Positions 52,346 through 61,188 of a stretch of DNA of 64,000 bases are shown piece by piece. The stretch comes from Arachnia rubra (GTDB taxonomy: Bacteria; Actinomycetota; Actinomycetes; Propionibacteriales; Propionibacteriaceae). Under the pieces are notes generated by a model that did no database searches, was not told the DNA's origin, and saw only the letters and a list, made by a program, of their open reading frames with translations. Each line of letters opens with the position of its first letter. Position 1 is the stretch's first letter. The DNA is taken from assembly GCF_019973735.1 (NCBI RefSeq), contig NZ_AP024463.1, positions 2,790,001 to 2,854,000 on the forward strand. The letters are read 5' to 3'. The position numbers were made by a program, and so were the translations under genes.

Positions 52346-54085
52346 TCACAAGACTCAACAGACTCATCACCGCCTATCTCAGGCCGTATTGGAAAGAGCT
52401 GCTGGCCGCGCTGGCCCTCCAGGTGGTGGCAACAGTCATGTCACTGTACCTACCGAACCTGAACGCCCAGATCATCGACGACGGCGTCGTCAAAGGCGAC
52501 ACCGACCTGATCTGGCGCAGCGGCGGCATGATGCTGCTGTTCTCGCTGATCCAGGCGACAGGGCAGATCGGCGCCACCTGGTTCGGGGCCCGCACCGCCA
52601 TGTCGATGGGACGCGACCTGCGGGCCGCCGTCTTCGACCGCGCCCTGTCGTTCTCCACCCAGGAGGTGCGCCAGTTCGGGGCGTCCTCCCTGCTGACCCG
52701 CAACACCAACGACGTCCTGCAGGTGCAGACGATCGTCCAGACCACCCTGACCATCATCATCGGAGCCCCCATCATGATGGTCGGCGGTTTCATCATGGCC
52801 CTGCGCGAGGATGTCGGGCTCTCGTGGATCATCGCGGCCGGGGTCGCGGTGCTGGGCTCGGCCATCGGCCTGCTGGTGGTGTTCGCCGCCCCCCCTGTTC
52901 CAGCGGATGCAGACCAACCTGGACAACCTCAACCGCGTGCTGCGGGAGCAGATCACCGGCATCCGGGTGATCCGCGCCTTCATCCGCGAGGACCACGAGT
53001 CACGCCGCTTCGAGAAGGCGAACGACGACGTCTACAGCGTCACGCTACGTGCCTCCCGGCTGCTGATGCTGCTGTTTCCCTTCGCCATGTTCATGGTGAA
53101 CGTCTCATCCGTGGCGGTGATCTGGTTCGGGGCATTCCGCATCGACTCTGGCGCAATCCAGCTCGGCCAGATGACAGCATTCCTCAACTACCTCATCCAG
53201 ATCCTGATCTCGGTGCTGATGTCGACGATGCTGCTAACCCTCGCGCCACGCGCCGCCGTATCGGCAGACCGGATCCTGGAGGTGCTGGACACCGAGCCCA
53301 CGGTTGCCCCGCCGGCCAATCCCGTCACCCCGAAGGAGGCGACGGGGGTCGTCGAGTTCCGTGACGTCACCTTCACCTACCCGGGGGCCGACACCCCGGC
53401 CCTGTCGGACCTCTCCTTCACCCTGAACCCCGGCCGCACGACCGCGATCATCGGCTCGACGGGCTCGGGGAAGTCCACCCTGGTGAACCTGATCCCCCGG
53501 CTGTTCGATGCGACCGGCGGCGAGGTGCTGATGGACGGCGTCGACGTGCGGCAGCTCGACCCCGACGCCCTGTGGTCGCGCATCGGGCTGGTGCCGCAGA
53601 AGCCCTACCTGTTCTCCGGCACCGTGGCCTCCAACCTGCGATACGGCCGTCCCGACGCCACCGACGAGCAGATGTGGGAGGCGCTGCGCATCGCCCAGGC
53701 CGCGGACTTCGTCTCGGAGCTCGAAGGCGGCCTCGAGGCGCGCATCGCACAAGGCGGTACGAACGTATCGGGCGGTCAGCGGCAACGCCTGTCGATCGCC
53801 CGGGCCCTGGTCAAGGAGCCTGCCGTCTACGTCTTCGACGACTCCTTCTCGGCCCTCGACGTCGCGACCGACGCCCGGCTGCGTGCCGCACTCGCCCCGG
53901 CCACGGCAAACCGCGCCACACTGATCGTCGCCCAGCGCGTCGCCACCATCCGCTATGCCGACGAAATCCTCGTCCTGGAACACGGTCGTATTGTCGGGCG
54001 CGGCACCCACGACGAGCTGCTGGCCAGCAGCCGCACCTACCAGGAGATCGTCGACAGCCAGCTGAGCGCCGAGGAGGCGGCATGA
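52342..54085 (+). pseudogene. ABC exporter half-transporter, subunit 1, frameshifted at a C7 tract
   Basis: Two frames join into one TM287/LmrC-like half transporter. The first (from TTG/ATC start ITRLNRLITAYLRPYWKELLAAL) runs through four helices to LLVVFAA; the second resumes PLFQRMQTNLDNLNRVLREQITGIRVIRAFIREDHESRRF. The joint is a run of seven C at 52889-52895. Removing one C restores a single 580-aa protein of normal length. The ATPase part has GSTGSGKSTL, SGGQRQRLSIARAL and VYVFDDSFSALD; Asp in place of the catalytic Glu is normal for the degenerate site of heterodimeric exporters. Either a real lesion, a phase-variable tract, or a sequence error. Confidence 0.8.
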
Positions 54086-56061
54086 GCGAGAAGAACACGA
54101 AGACCACCGCCAACAAACGCCCCGAGAACGGCCCAGGCAAGATCAGCTTCGGACCCGGCGGTCCCAGCGGCACCGGCGAGACCGCCGCTGCTTTCCTGCC
54201 CTCGCTGCGCCGGTTGTTCGCGACCATGAGGCCGCAGCGGGTCATGGTCGTCCTCGCGCTGCTGCTGGCCGTCGCCGCGGTCGTGATGTCCACCCTCGGC
54301 CCGAAGATCCTCGGCGCGGCCACAGACCTGCTGCTGGCCGGCATCATCGGCAAGAACATGCCCGCCGGGGCCAGCAAGGAGCAGGTCATCGAGGCCGCCC
54401 GGGCCAGCGGGGACAACAGCACCCTCGTCGACATGCTGCAACGCGTCGACTTCACCCCCGGCCAGGGCATCGACTTCAGCGCCATCGGCTCGATCCTGCT
54501 GCTGGTGCTGGGGCTCTACGTCTTCTCCAGCGTCGCCACCTACGCCGCGAACTGGATGCTGATCGGGGCCTCGCAGAAGTCAGTGCGGCGAATGCGCAGC
54601 GACGTCGAGGCCAAGCTCCAGCGCCTTCCCCTGTCGTACTTCGACAAGCAGCCGCGCGGTGAGCTGCTGTCCCGCGTCACCAATGACATCGACAACATCT
54701 CGCAGACGCTGATGCAGACCCTGCCGCAGCTACTCAACGCCCTGCTGACGGTGCTCGGCGTGCTGGCCATCATGATGTGGATCTCGTGGCCGCTGGCGCT
54801 GGTCACCCTGGTCTCCATCCCGCTGTCGATGTTCATCGTCCCACTCATCATGCGCCGCTCACAGCGCCGCTTCTCGGACATGTGGAAGTCGACGGGTGAG
54901 CTCAACTCGGAGATCGAGGAGGCCTACACGGGCCACGCGCTGGTGAAGGTTTTCGGCCGCAAGTCCGAGGTGGAGGCGAACTTCCGCGCCCGCAACAACG
55001 AGCTGTTCACCTCGTCGTTCGGGGCACAGTTCCTCTCCGGGATCCTGATGCCCGTGATGTTCCTGGTCGGCAACCTCAACTACGTCGTCGTCGCGGTCTT
55101 CGGCGGCCTGCAGGTCGCGACGGGCCAGATGAACATCGGCGACGTGCAGGCCTTCATTCAGTACTCGCGCCAGTTCACCCAGCCGCTGACGCAGCTGGCG
55201 TCCATGATGAACCTGCTGCAGTCGGGTGTGGCCTCCGCCGAGCGGGTCTTCGAGCTCCTCGACGCCGACGAGATGTCGCCGGAGCCGGGCCGCGAGCTGA
55301 CCGCCGAAGGCGGGCATGTCGTCTTCGAGGACGTCACCTTCTCCTACAGCCCTGACCGGCCGCTGATCGAACACCTGAACCTGGAGGCGAAACCCGGCCA
55401 GACGGTCGCGATCGTCGGCCCTACCGGCGCGGGCAAAACCACCCTGGTAAATCTGCTGATGCGCTTCTACGACCTGGACTCCGGGCGCATCCTCCTCGAC
55501 GGAACAGACATCGCGACGGTGGACCGCCAGGCGCTGCGCGACAACCTGGGCATGGTCCTGCAGGACACGTGGCTGTTCGGCGGCACCATCCGCGACAACA
55601 TCGCCTACGGCAAGGAGGGAGCCACCGAGGAGGAGATCCTCGCGGCCGCGAAGGCGGCGTTCGTCGACCGCTTCGTCCACTCCCTGCCCGACGGCTACGA
55701 CACCGTCATCGACGAGGAGGGCAACAATGTCTCGGCGGGCGAGAAGCAGCTCATCACCATCGCCCGGGCGTTCCTATCCGAGCCGGAGCTGCTGATCCTC
55801 GACGAGGCCACCTCGTCGGTGGATACCCGCACCGAGCTGCTGCTGCAGAAGGCGATGGCGGCGCTGCGGAGCGGTCGCACGTCGTTCGTGATCGCGCACC
55901 GGCTGTCCACCATCCGCGACGCCGACCTGATCCTGGTGATGAACGACGGCGCCATCGTCGAGCAGGGCACCCACTGCGAGCTCCTGGCCGCGAAGGGCCG
56001 CTACTACGACCTTTACCAGTCGCAGTTCAATGCCCCCAGGCAGGAGGCGCCCGTTGGCTGA
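54082..56061 (+). CDS. ABC exporter half-transporter, subunit 2 (TM288/LmrD-like)
   Basis: A 659-aa half transporter with a cytoplasmic N-tail of about 45 residues, six helices and one ATPase domain. The extracellular insertion around residues 85-125 (GIIGKNMPAGASKEQVIEAARASGDNSTL) is typical of actinobacterial exporters of this kind. ATPase motifs: GPTGAGKTTL, VSAGEKQLITIARAF, and LLILDEATSSVD with catalytic Glu. ATG overlaps the stop of subunit 1 (ATGA). It needs subunit 1 for a heterodimer, so the frameshift upstream may disable the pump. Confidence 0.9.
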   Translation: MSEKNTKTTANKRPENGPGKISFGPGGPSGTGETAAAFLPSLRRLFATMRPQRVMVVLALLLAVAAVVMSTLGPKILGAATDLLLAGIIGKNMPAGASKEQVIEAARASGDNSTLVDMLQRVDFTPGQGIDFSAIGSILLLVLGLYVFSSVATYAANWMLIGASQKSVRRMRSDVEAKLQRLPLSYFDKQPRGELLSRVTNDIDNISQTLMQTLPQLLNALLTVLGVLAIMMWISWPLALVTLVSIPLSMFIVPLIMRRSQRRFSDMWKSTGELNSEIEEAYTGHALVKVFGRKSEVEANFRARNNELFTSSFGAQFLSGILMPVMFLVGNLNYVVVAVFGGLQVATGQMNIGDVQAFIQYSRQFTQPLTQLASMMNLLQSGVASAERVFELLDADEMSPEPGRELTAEGGHVVFEDVTFSYSPDRPLIEHLNLEAKPGQTVAIVGPTGAGKTTLVNLLMRFYDLDSGRILLDGTDIATVDRQALRDNLGMVLQDTWLFGGTIRDNIAYGKEGATEEEILAAAKAAFVDRFVHSLPDGYDTVIDEEGNNVSAGEKQLITIARAFLSEPELLILDEATSSVDTRTELLLQKAMAALRSGRTSFVIAHRLSTIRDADLILVMNDGAIVEQGTHCELLAAKGRYYDLYQSQFNAPRQEAPVG

Positions 56062-56129
56062 GGGACCGCGGCCACTGGCCCTAGGAGCTGGGAACCCGGG
56101 ATAATGGCCGCACGACCAGGAGGTACATC

Positions 56130-57647
56130 ATGAGTCATCACGAGATGGACATGGTGGTCCTGATCGCGTGCGGAGTGCTGCTGCTCGGGGTGGCTGCGGT
56201 GCGGATCTCGTCGCGCAGCTCCATGCCCGGCCTGCTGCTCTACCTGGGGATCGGCCTTTTCATCGGCGAGGCTGGACTCGGCATCCGGTTCGACGATGCC
56301 CAGCTGGCCTACAACATCTCCGCCCTGCTGGTGGCGCTGCTGCTGTTTGACGGCGGCTTCACCACCCGCTGGTCGGAGTTCAGGCCCGTGGCGGCCCGGG
56401 CTGGGCTGCTCGGGACGGTCGGGGTGCTGGTGTCGGTGGCGGTGGCGTCGTCCATCGCGATGCTGGTGTTGGGCGTCGACCTGCGCACTGGCATCCTGAT
56501 GGCCGCGATGGTCTCGTCCACCGACGCCGCCGCTGTGTTCGCGATCCTGCGGCGCCTGCCCCTGAAGTCGAAGGTGCGCACCACTCTGGAGGGTGAGTCG
56601 GGGTTCAACGACCCGCCCGCCATCATCATCGTCACCGTCGTCGTCTCCGACGCCTGGAACCAGATGTCGGTGACGGGAATGATCGCGAACGGGATCTTCC
56701 AGCTCGTGGCCGGGGCGCTCATCGGCGCGGCCGTGGCGATGGTGGGGCAGGTCTTCCTGCACCGCATCTCCCTGCCCAGCGCAGGCCTGTATCCCCTCGC
56801 GACCCTCGCCATCGCGCTGACCGCCTACTCCGTCGCTGGGGTCATGGGTGGCTCGGGGCTGCTGGCGGCCTACATCGCGGGGTTGTGGCTCGGCAACCAG
56901 GCCCTCCCCCACCACTCGGCGACGGAGGGGTTCACGGAGTCGGTGAGCTGGCTGGCGCAGATCGGGCTGTTCGTGCTGCTGGGTCTGTTGGCCTCACCCA
57001 GCGAGCTCCCGGCGGCGGTCGTGCCGGCCCTGGTGATTGGGTCGGCGCTGACGTTCATCGCCCGGCCGATCTCGGTTCTCGCCTGCCTGACGCCCTTCCG
57101 GGAGAAGCTCAGGACCCAGCTGTTCATCTCGTGGGCGGGGATGCGCGGGGCGCTGCCGATCATGCTCGCGACCATCCCGCTGACGCACAATCTGCCGGGC
57201 GCCTCGCACATGTTCCACGTCATCTTCCTGTTGGTGGTGATGTTCACCCTCGTGCAGGGGCCGCTGCTGCCGCGTCTCGCCCCCTGGGCCGGGGTGCTGG
57301 AGCGGATCTCACCGCGGGAGCTGATGTTCGACTCCTCCCCGCTGGAGGGCATCAACGCCTCCCTCGTCCAGTTCCGGGTCCCCAGGAAGGGACGCCTGGT
57401 GGGCATGTGGGTGAAGGACCTGCGACTGCCGCGCGGTGCCGTCGTGTCCATGATCATCCGCGACCAGGAGGTGCTGATCCCGAACCAGGAGCTACGGCTC
57501 GAAGCCGGCGACCAGCTGCTGCTCGCCGTCCACTCTGGCCTGGTGGAGCGGGTCCAGGGCCGGCTGACGCTCATCAACGAGCACGGCCCCCTGGCCCGCT
57601 GGATAGCCTCCGGTCGCAATCGCCGCCGCCTACTCGACGGCGACTAA
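56130..57647 (+). CDS. Potassium/proton antiporter, NhaP2/CPA1-like with RCK_C domain
   Basis: A 505-aa membrane antiporter with about 12 helices. LLYLGIGLFIGEAGLGI, LLLFDGGFTTRWSEFR, the transport-site region MVSSTDAAAVFAILR and LEGESGFNDPPAIIIV are hallmarks of NhaP2. The C-terminal part from residue 405 (RVPRKGRLVGMWVKDLRLPRGAVVSMIIRDQEVLIPNQELRLEAGDQLLL) is a TrkA-C/RCK_C nucleotide-sensing domain. An AGGAGG site precedes the ATG. It probably exchanges K+ or Na+ for protons. Confidence 0.92.
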   Translation: MSHHEMDMVVLIACGVLLLGVAAVRISSRSSMPGLLLYLGIGLFIGEAGLGIRFDDAQLAYNISALLVALLLFDGGFTTRWSEFRPVAARAGLLGTVGVLVSVAVASSIAMLVLGVDLRTGILMAAMVSSTDAAAVFAILRRLPLKSKVRTTLEGESGFNDPPAIIIVTVVVSDAWNQMSVTGMIANGIFQLVAGALIGAAVAMVGQVFLHRISLPSAGLYPLATLAIALTAYSVAGVMGGSGLLAAYIAGLWLGNQALPHHSATEGFTESVSWLAQIGLFVLLGLLASPSELPAAVVPALVIGSALTFIARPISVLACLTPFREKLRTQLFISWAGMRGALPIMLATIPLTHNLPGASHMFHVIFLLVVMFTLVQGPLLPRLAPWAGVLERISPRELMFDSSPLEGINASLVQFRVPRKGRLVGMWVKDLRLPRGAVVSMIIRDQEVLIPNQELRLEAGDQLLLAVHSGLVERVQGRLTLINEHGPLARWIASGRNRRRLLDGD

Positions 57648-57704
57648 CAGCCAGGTCTCCCGCACCTCTGGAACCCGCGGCATCGATGCTGAAGGAAGGC
57701 AAAG

Positions 57705-58166
57705 ATGTCAACCGATGTTTCAGACGCCATGCAGGACCTCATCCGCCTCCAGCAGCTTCACGAAATCGTGAACCTCGACTACCAGCGAGGCTTGCGGGCT
57801 GTGGCCAATTCCGGAGTCAGCCAGCGCGAGATAGCTCAACGCCTACGAGTCACTCAGCCGACCATCTCCGCGGTGCTCCGCAAAGCCCAGGATCTCCCCC
57901 AGGTCGCCGAGGAATTCTCGGGCGCAGGACCCGCAGAGATCTGCCAGCGTTATGCAGCAGGCCTGATCAGCCGCGACCAGCTGATCGACGAGCTCACAAG
58001 GTGGCCATACGCCCCGGTCAAGGACGACGACCCCTACGACTGGCTCGTCGTCGCTCCTCCAGGATCCTGGGAAGAAGTCACGGACGCTCTATTCGAAGGC
58101 TGGATAGACGACGATATCTACGATGAAGTGATCCAACGCTCCGAGGAGCAGCACAAGGATCACTAG
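57705..58166 (+). CDS. Helix-turn-helix protein, likely antitoxin partner of a zeta-type kinase
   Basis: A 153-aa protein with VANSGVSQREIAQRLRVTQPTISAVLRKA as helix-turn-helix and an acidic C-terminal half (KDDDPYDWLVVAPPGSWEEVTDALFEGWIDDDIYDEVIQRSEEQ). The following frame, 3 nt later, is a broken P-loop kinase of zeta type. Actinobacterial HTH-plus-zeta pairs act as toxin-antitoxin modules, so this is probably the antitoxin and autorepressor, by inference. Confidence 0.7.
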   Translation: MSTDVSDAMQDLIRLQQLHEIVNLDYQRGLRAVANSGVSQREIAQRLRVTQPTISAVLRKAQDLPQVAEEFSGAGPAEICQRYAAGLISRDQLIDELTRWPYAPVKDDDPYDWLVVAPPGSWEEVTDALFEGWIDDDIYDEVIQRSEEQHKDH

Positions 58167-58169
58167 GTC

Positions 58170-58551
58170 ATGCCAGAATCACACATAGAAACAGTCATTG
58201 GCTTGTCGCGTCCCGGCCAGGCGCTCGGCACGGATGCTCCCACCGCCTCGATCAAGAATCCACAATGGTTCACAGCAAACGGGAAACCACGCCGACAAAG
58301 GCTTATTCTCCATCGGCAGCTGCTACACCTATCGCGCCAAATACCCACACGCAGCCCGAGAGGGCCGTGCAGTCGTGCTGGCGGGGCCACCAGGCGCAGG
58401 GAAAAGCACCCTCGAAACCGACTTGCAGCGCATAGCTGAGGGCCGACCGCTCGTCGATACATCCCAGATTGCCGCTATGCGCGTCATCGAAACCAGCAGG
58501 CCACTGACCTTCCGAGGCAACACCCCTCGGCCGCGGGGAATCGACCGATGA
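58170..58551 (+). pseudogene. Decayed zeta-toxin-like P-loop kinase
   Basis: The first frame (from ATG 58170: PESHIETVIGLSRPGQALGTDAPTASIKNPQWFTANGKP) breaks near 58285. The next frame continues HADKGLFSIGSCYTYRAKYPHAAREGRAVVLAGPPGAGKSTLETDLQRI with a clear Walker A. The reading then ends after about 45 more residues at 58551, far short of a complete zeta toxin. A frameshift and a large deletion have inactivated it. Confidence 0.65.
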
Positions 58552-58611
58552 TTCTGCCCAACACGCTGCTGCCCTGAGTAACGGACTGCCGGTGGGGTCC
58601 TGCTGGTTTTC

Positions 58612-58647
58612 CAAAAACTGAAGGTCCTCATCTGCGATGAGAACCTT
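58612..58647 (-). terminator. Terminator of tRNA-Leu
   Basis: On the minus strand, AAGGTTCTCATC-GCA-GATGAGGACCTT folds into a 12-bp stem with one mismatch, followed by CAGTTTTTGG. It begins 6 nt after the tRNA 3' end. Confidence 0.8.
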
Positions 58648-58652
58648 CACCG

Positions 58653-58735
58653 TGCGCGAGAGAGGAGTTGAACCTCCACGCCCTTGCGGGCACTGGCACC
58701 TGAAGCCAGCGCGTCTACCATTCCGCCACTCGCGC
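58653..58735 (-). tRNA. tRNA-Leu (anticodon CAG)
   Basis: An 83-nt class II tRNA: acceptor GCGCGAG/CTCGCGC with discriminator A, D-arm TGGCGGAATGGTAGACGCG, anticodon arm TGGCTTCAGGTGCCA with CAG, long variable arm TGCCCGCAAGGGCG, T-arm GGTTCAACTCC. CCA is not encoded. The long variable arm and anticodon identify leucine. Confidence 0.95.
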
Positions 58736-58832
58736 GTCGGGGATGAACTCTAGCACGATGCGACGGACCGCATGCAACTCAGGCCTGACGAGAACACCGC
58801 TTCCATCTACCATGTTGTGTCAGGAGGAACGA

Positions 58833-59708
58833 ATGAGCAATAACCAGTGGCCTGGGCCGTACCAGCCCCAGGGAGGCTACCCGCAGCAACCTCAGCAGCC
58901 TCAACCGGGCTATCCCCAGCAGCCCCAGCAGGGCTACCCACAACAACCCCAGCAACCGCAGCAGGGGTACGGGCAGCCGGCTCAGGGGCCTGGATACCAG
59001 CAGCCGGGGTACTCGCAACCCGGCTACGGGCAACCCGGTTCCGGCTACCAACAACAACCCGGTTATGGACAGCCTGGCTATGGGCAACCTGGCTACGGAC
59101 AACAGCCTTATGGCGCCGGCGCCCCCGGGTACGGGCAGCCCGGCCAGGGCATGCCTCCGAAGAAGAACAACAACGGCCTGATCATCGGGCTGATCGCGAC
59201 GGTTCTGGTGGTCGCCATCGGGCTGGGCATCTTCTGGTTCATCAACCAGAACAACAATCAACAGGCCACCCCCACGACCAGCACGCAGACCACCCCCACC
59301 GGGAAGGCCAGTACGTCCAAGGAGCCAACCTCTTCGCCGACAAAGGAGAGCTCCAAGTCCAAGGATCCGACGCCGACCAGGAGCAGCCGTGCCTCAAACG
59401 CACCCGACATGCCTGATTCATTCGGCAATTTCACATTGCAGGATAGGAAGGAAATGGTTTCCACCTACACGAGCTCAGACAATAAATTTTTCGTGGCTTC
59501 CTACGGTGCCGGCGCGACAGCAGAACTGACTGCCAACGAGTTCGAGGATCCTCAGACCTTTGACGGCTGGATCTGCGGTACGAGCAGCAGCATGCTCATG
59601 TGTGCGGCCGATGCACATTCAGGAGTAGTCGTCACAACGCTGCAGGGTGAGAAATCAGCACCCAAAATCGTGGAAGTCTCCAAAACCTTCCTCGAAGCCT
59701 GGAAGTAA
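58833..59708 (+). CDS. Membrane-anchored protein with Pro/Gln/Gly/Tyr-rich cytoplasmic tail, paralogue 1
   Basis: A 291-aa protein starting at the ATG after CAGGAGGAA. Residues 1-115 are a low-complexity tail of PGYGQP/YPQQPQ repeats. One transmembrane helix follows ([23 protein letters not shown]), then a Thr/Ser/Pro/Lys linker and an extracellular domain of about 100 residues ([24 protein letters not shown] to [27 protein letters not shown]). The same C-terminal domain is in the next two genes. No known family is recognised. Confidence 0.8.
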   Translation: MSNNQWPGPYQPQGGYPQQPQQPQPGYPQQPQQGYPQQPQQPQQGYGQPAQGPGYQQPGYSQPGYGQPGSGYQQQPGYGQPGYGQPGYGQQPYGAGAPGYGQPGQGMPPKKNNNGLIIGLIATVLVVAIGLGIFWFINQNNNQQATPTTSTQTTPTGKASTSKEPTSSPTKESSKSKDPTPTRSSRASNAPDMPDSFGNFTLQDRKEMVSTYTSSDNKFFVASYGAGATAELTANEFEDPQTFDGWICGTSSSMLMCAADAHSGVVVTTLQGEKSAPKIVEVSKTFLEAWK

Positions 59709-59851
59709 CCCTTTACATAGTCATGGTCAGGAAGCCATGTTCCGGTGAGGCAACACGGCATGGCAGGCAATAGCACATGGCAGGCAATAGCAATAGCCCC
59801 TGCGAGGCTCACCAGCCCCGCAGGGATCACCACGAGACACAAGGGGCAGGG

Positions 59852-60313
59852 ATGAGCAGCAGAGGCCTGGTCGTCAACACCGCCGCCGTGATGACGGCGG
59901 TGCTCGTCGGCTCCGGGGCCTGGTGGATCGTTAGCCGCAATGGGGAACCTGCGCAAACGCAGAGTCCGGCTCCCGCGCAGGAAACCAGCAGGCCTGTGGA
60001 GGCTCCCCTGATGCCGCAGGCTTTCGGCTACTTCTCGACCGAGCACGCGTCCCCGATCCTGACCAACTACTGGAACGTGGACGGCAGCAACTACCTGATC
60101 GCCCTCCACGACAAGATCGTGACGGCGGAGAACGTCATCACGGACCTGAGCGACGCGCAGGTCTTCGGCGACTGGACCTGCGGGTACCGGGCGTCCAAGA
60201 TCAGCTGCGTCACGACTGCCTACAACGCCACCCTCACCACGACCCTGCACCCAGCCACGCCCCTTCCCGAGGCGGCAGAGATCAGTGCAGCCTTCCTGGC
60301 CAGCTGGGCATAG
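59852..60313 (+). CDS. Membrane-anchored protein of unknown function, paralogue 2
   Basis: A 153-aa protein with a single N-terminal transmembrane helix (LVVNTAAVMTAVLVGSGAWWIV), a short Pro/Gln linker and the shared extracellular domain: MPQAFGYFSTEHASPILTNYWNVDGSNYLIAL through DWTCGYRASKISCVTTAYNATLTTTL. The two cysteines, WTCG and SCVT, align with those of paralogues 1 and 3. A GGGGCAGGG site precedes the ATG; the frame is open further upstream but non-coding. Confidence 0.7.
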   Translation: MSSRGLVVNTAAVMTAVLVGSGAWWIVSRNGEPAQTQSPAPAQETSRPVEAPLMPQAFGYFSTEHASPILTNYWNVDGSNYLIALHDKIVTAENVITDLSDAQVFGDWTCGYRASKISCVTTAYNATLTTTLHPATPLPEAAEISAAFLASWA

Positions 60314-60410
60314 TGCCCACCCAGCTCCCCACGGGGCATCTTCGGTGAGAAGACCCGCCGATGGGGACGGCAGCTCGCAGAGGGCCTACCATGAGACGCG
60401 GGAGGCAGGA

Positions 60411-61100
60411 ATGAGCAATGACCAGCGGTCAGAAGCGGGTGGATCCCACGGTCCGCCGGAGGATCATGCCCACGAGTCGCCGCCAAGGGCCGGCAGTTGC
60501 CTGAGAACTCTGTCCTTCGGCATCCTCGCCTTTGCCCTCGGATTCGGCACCTGCTGGGTCCTGACGCACCAGGGACAACCAGCTGCGCTCCCCTCCCAGG
60601 ACACGACCACCAGCGCCCCCGCCCCCACGGTCTCCGAGGCCCCTCCCAGCGCCACTGTCTCCGTCTCCGCGGGGACGACCACCCCCCGGGACTCCAGCCC
60701 GACGCCCACACCCAGCGACGGATCACCCGCCCCCGGCGCCAGCAAGCAGAACCAGCAGCCCAGCAGCTCCGCGAGCACAATCCCCAACATGCCCTCGTCG
60801 TTCAACGACTTCAAGAACTCCGCGCCGAACCCCAACATGACCATCTACTACAAGGGAACGGTTTTCTTCCGGGCTCTGTACCTGGAAGGTGACAAGGCGT
60901 TCGAGACCATGACCCGGGACTTGAAGAACCCCCAGAGCATCGACGGCTGGACCTGCGGCATCGACGAGTTCGGCGGAGCCAAGTCCCTGAACTGCGTGAC
61001 CACCACGCATGGTGGGGCGGTCAACACCTCCATGGGGGCCGACGCGGAAGTCACGATCCTGGTGGAAAACAGCAAGGCCTTCGTTGAGGCCTGGAGATAA
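60411..61100 (+). CDS. Membrane-anchored protein of unknown function, paralogue 3
   Basis: A 229-aa protein starting at the ATG after GGGAGGCAGGA. A short polar N-terminus, one helix (LRTLSFGILAFALGFGTCWVL), a long Thr/Ser/Pro linker, then the shared domain: NMPSSFNDFKNSAPNPNMTIYYKGTVFFRALYL through DGWTCGIDEFGGAKSLNCVTTTHGGAVNTSM. It is the third tandem gene of the set and is followed by mshA. Confidence 0.7.
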   Translation: MSNDQRSEAGGSHGPPEDHAHESPPRAGSCLRTLSFGILAFALGFGTCWVLTHQGQPAALPSQDTTTSAPAPTVSEAPPSATVSVSAGTTTPRDSSPTPTPSDGSPAPGASKQNQQPSSSASTIPNMPSSFNDFKNSAPNPNMTIYYKGTVFFRALYLEGDKAFETMTRDLKNPQSIDGWTCGIDEFGGAKSLNCVTTTHGGAVNTSMGADAEVTILVENSKAFVEAWR

Positions 61101-61188
61101 AAGATCCCCGGCTGTGTGGGTTTTCGGCCCGGCGGCGGCGCTCCGGCAATAGCATCGGTACCGTACCAGCCGTCCGGAGAAAGCAGCC

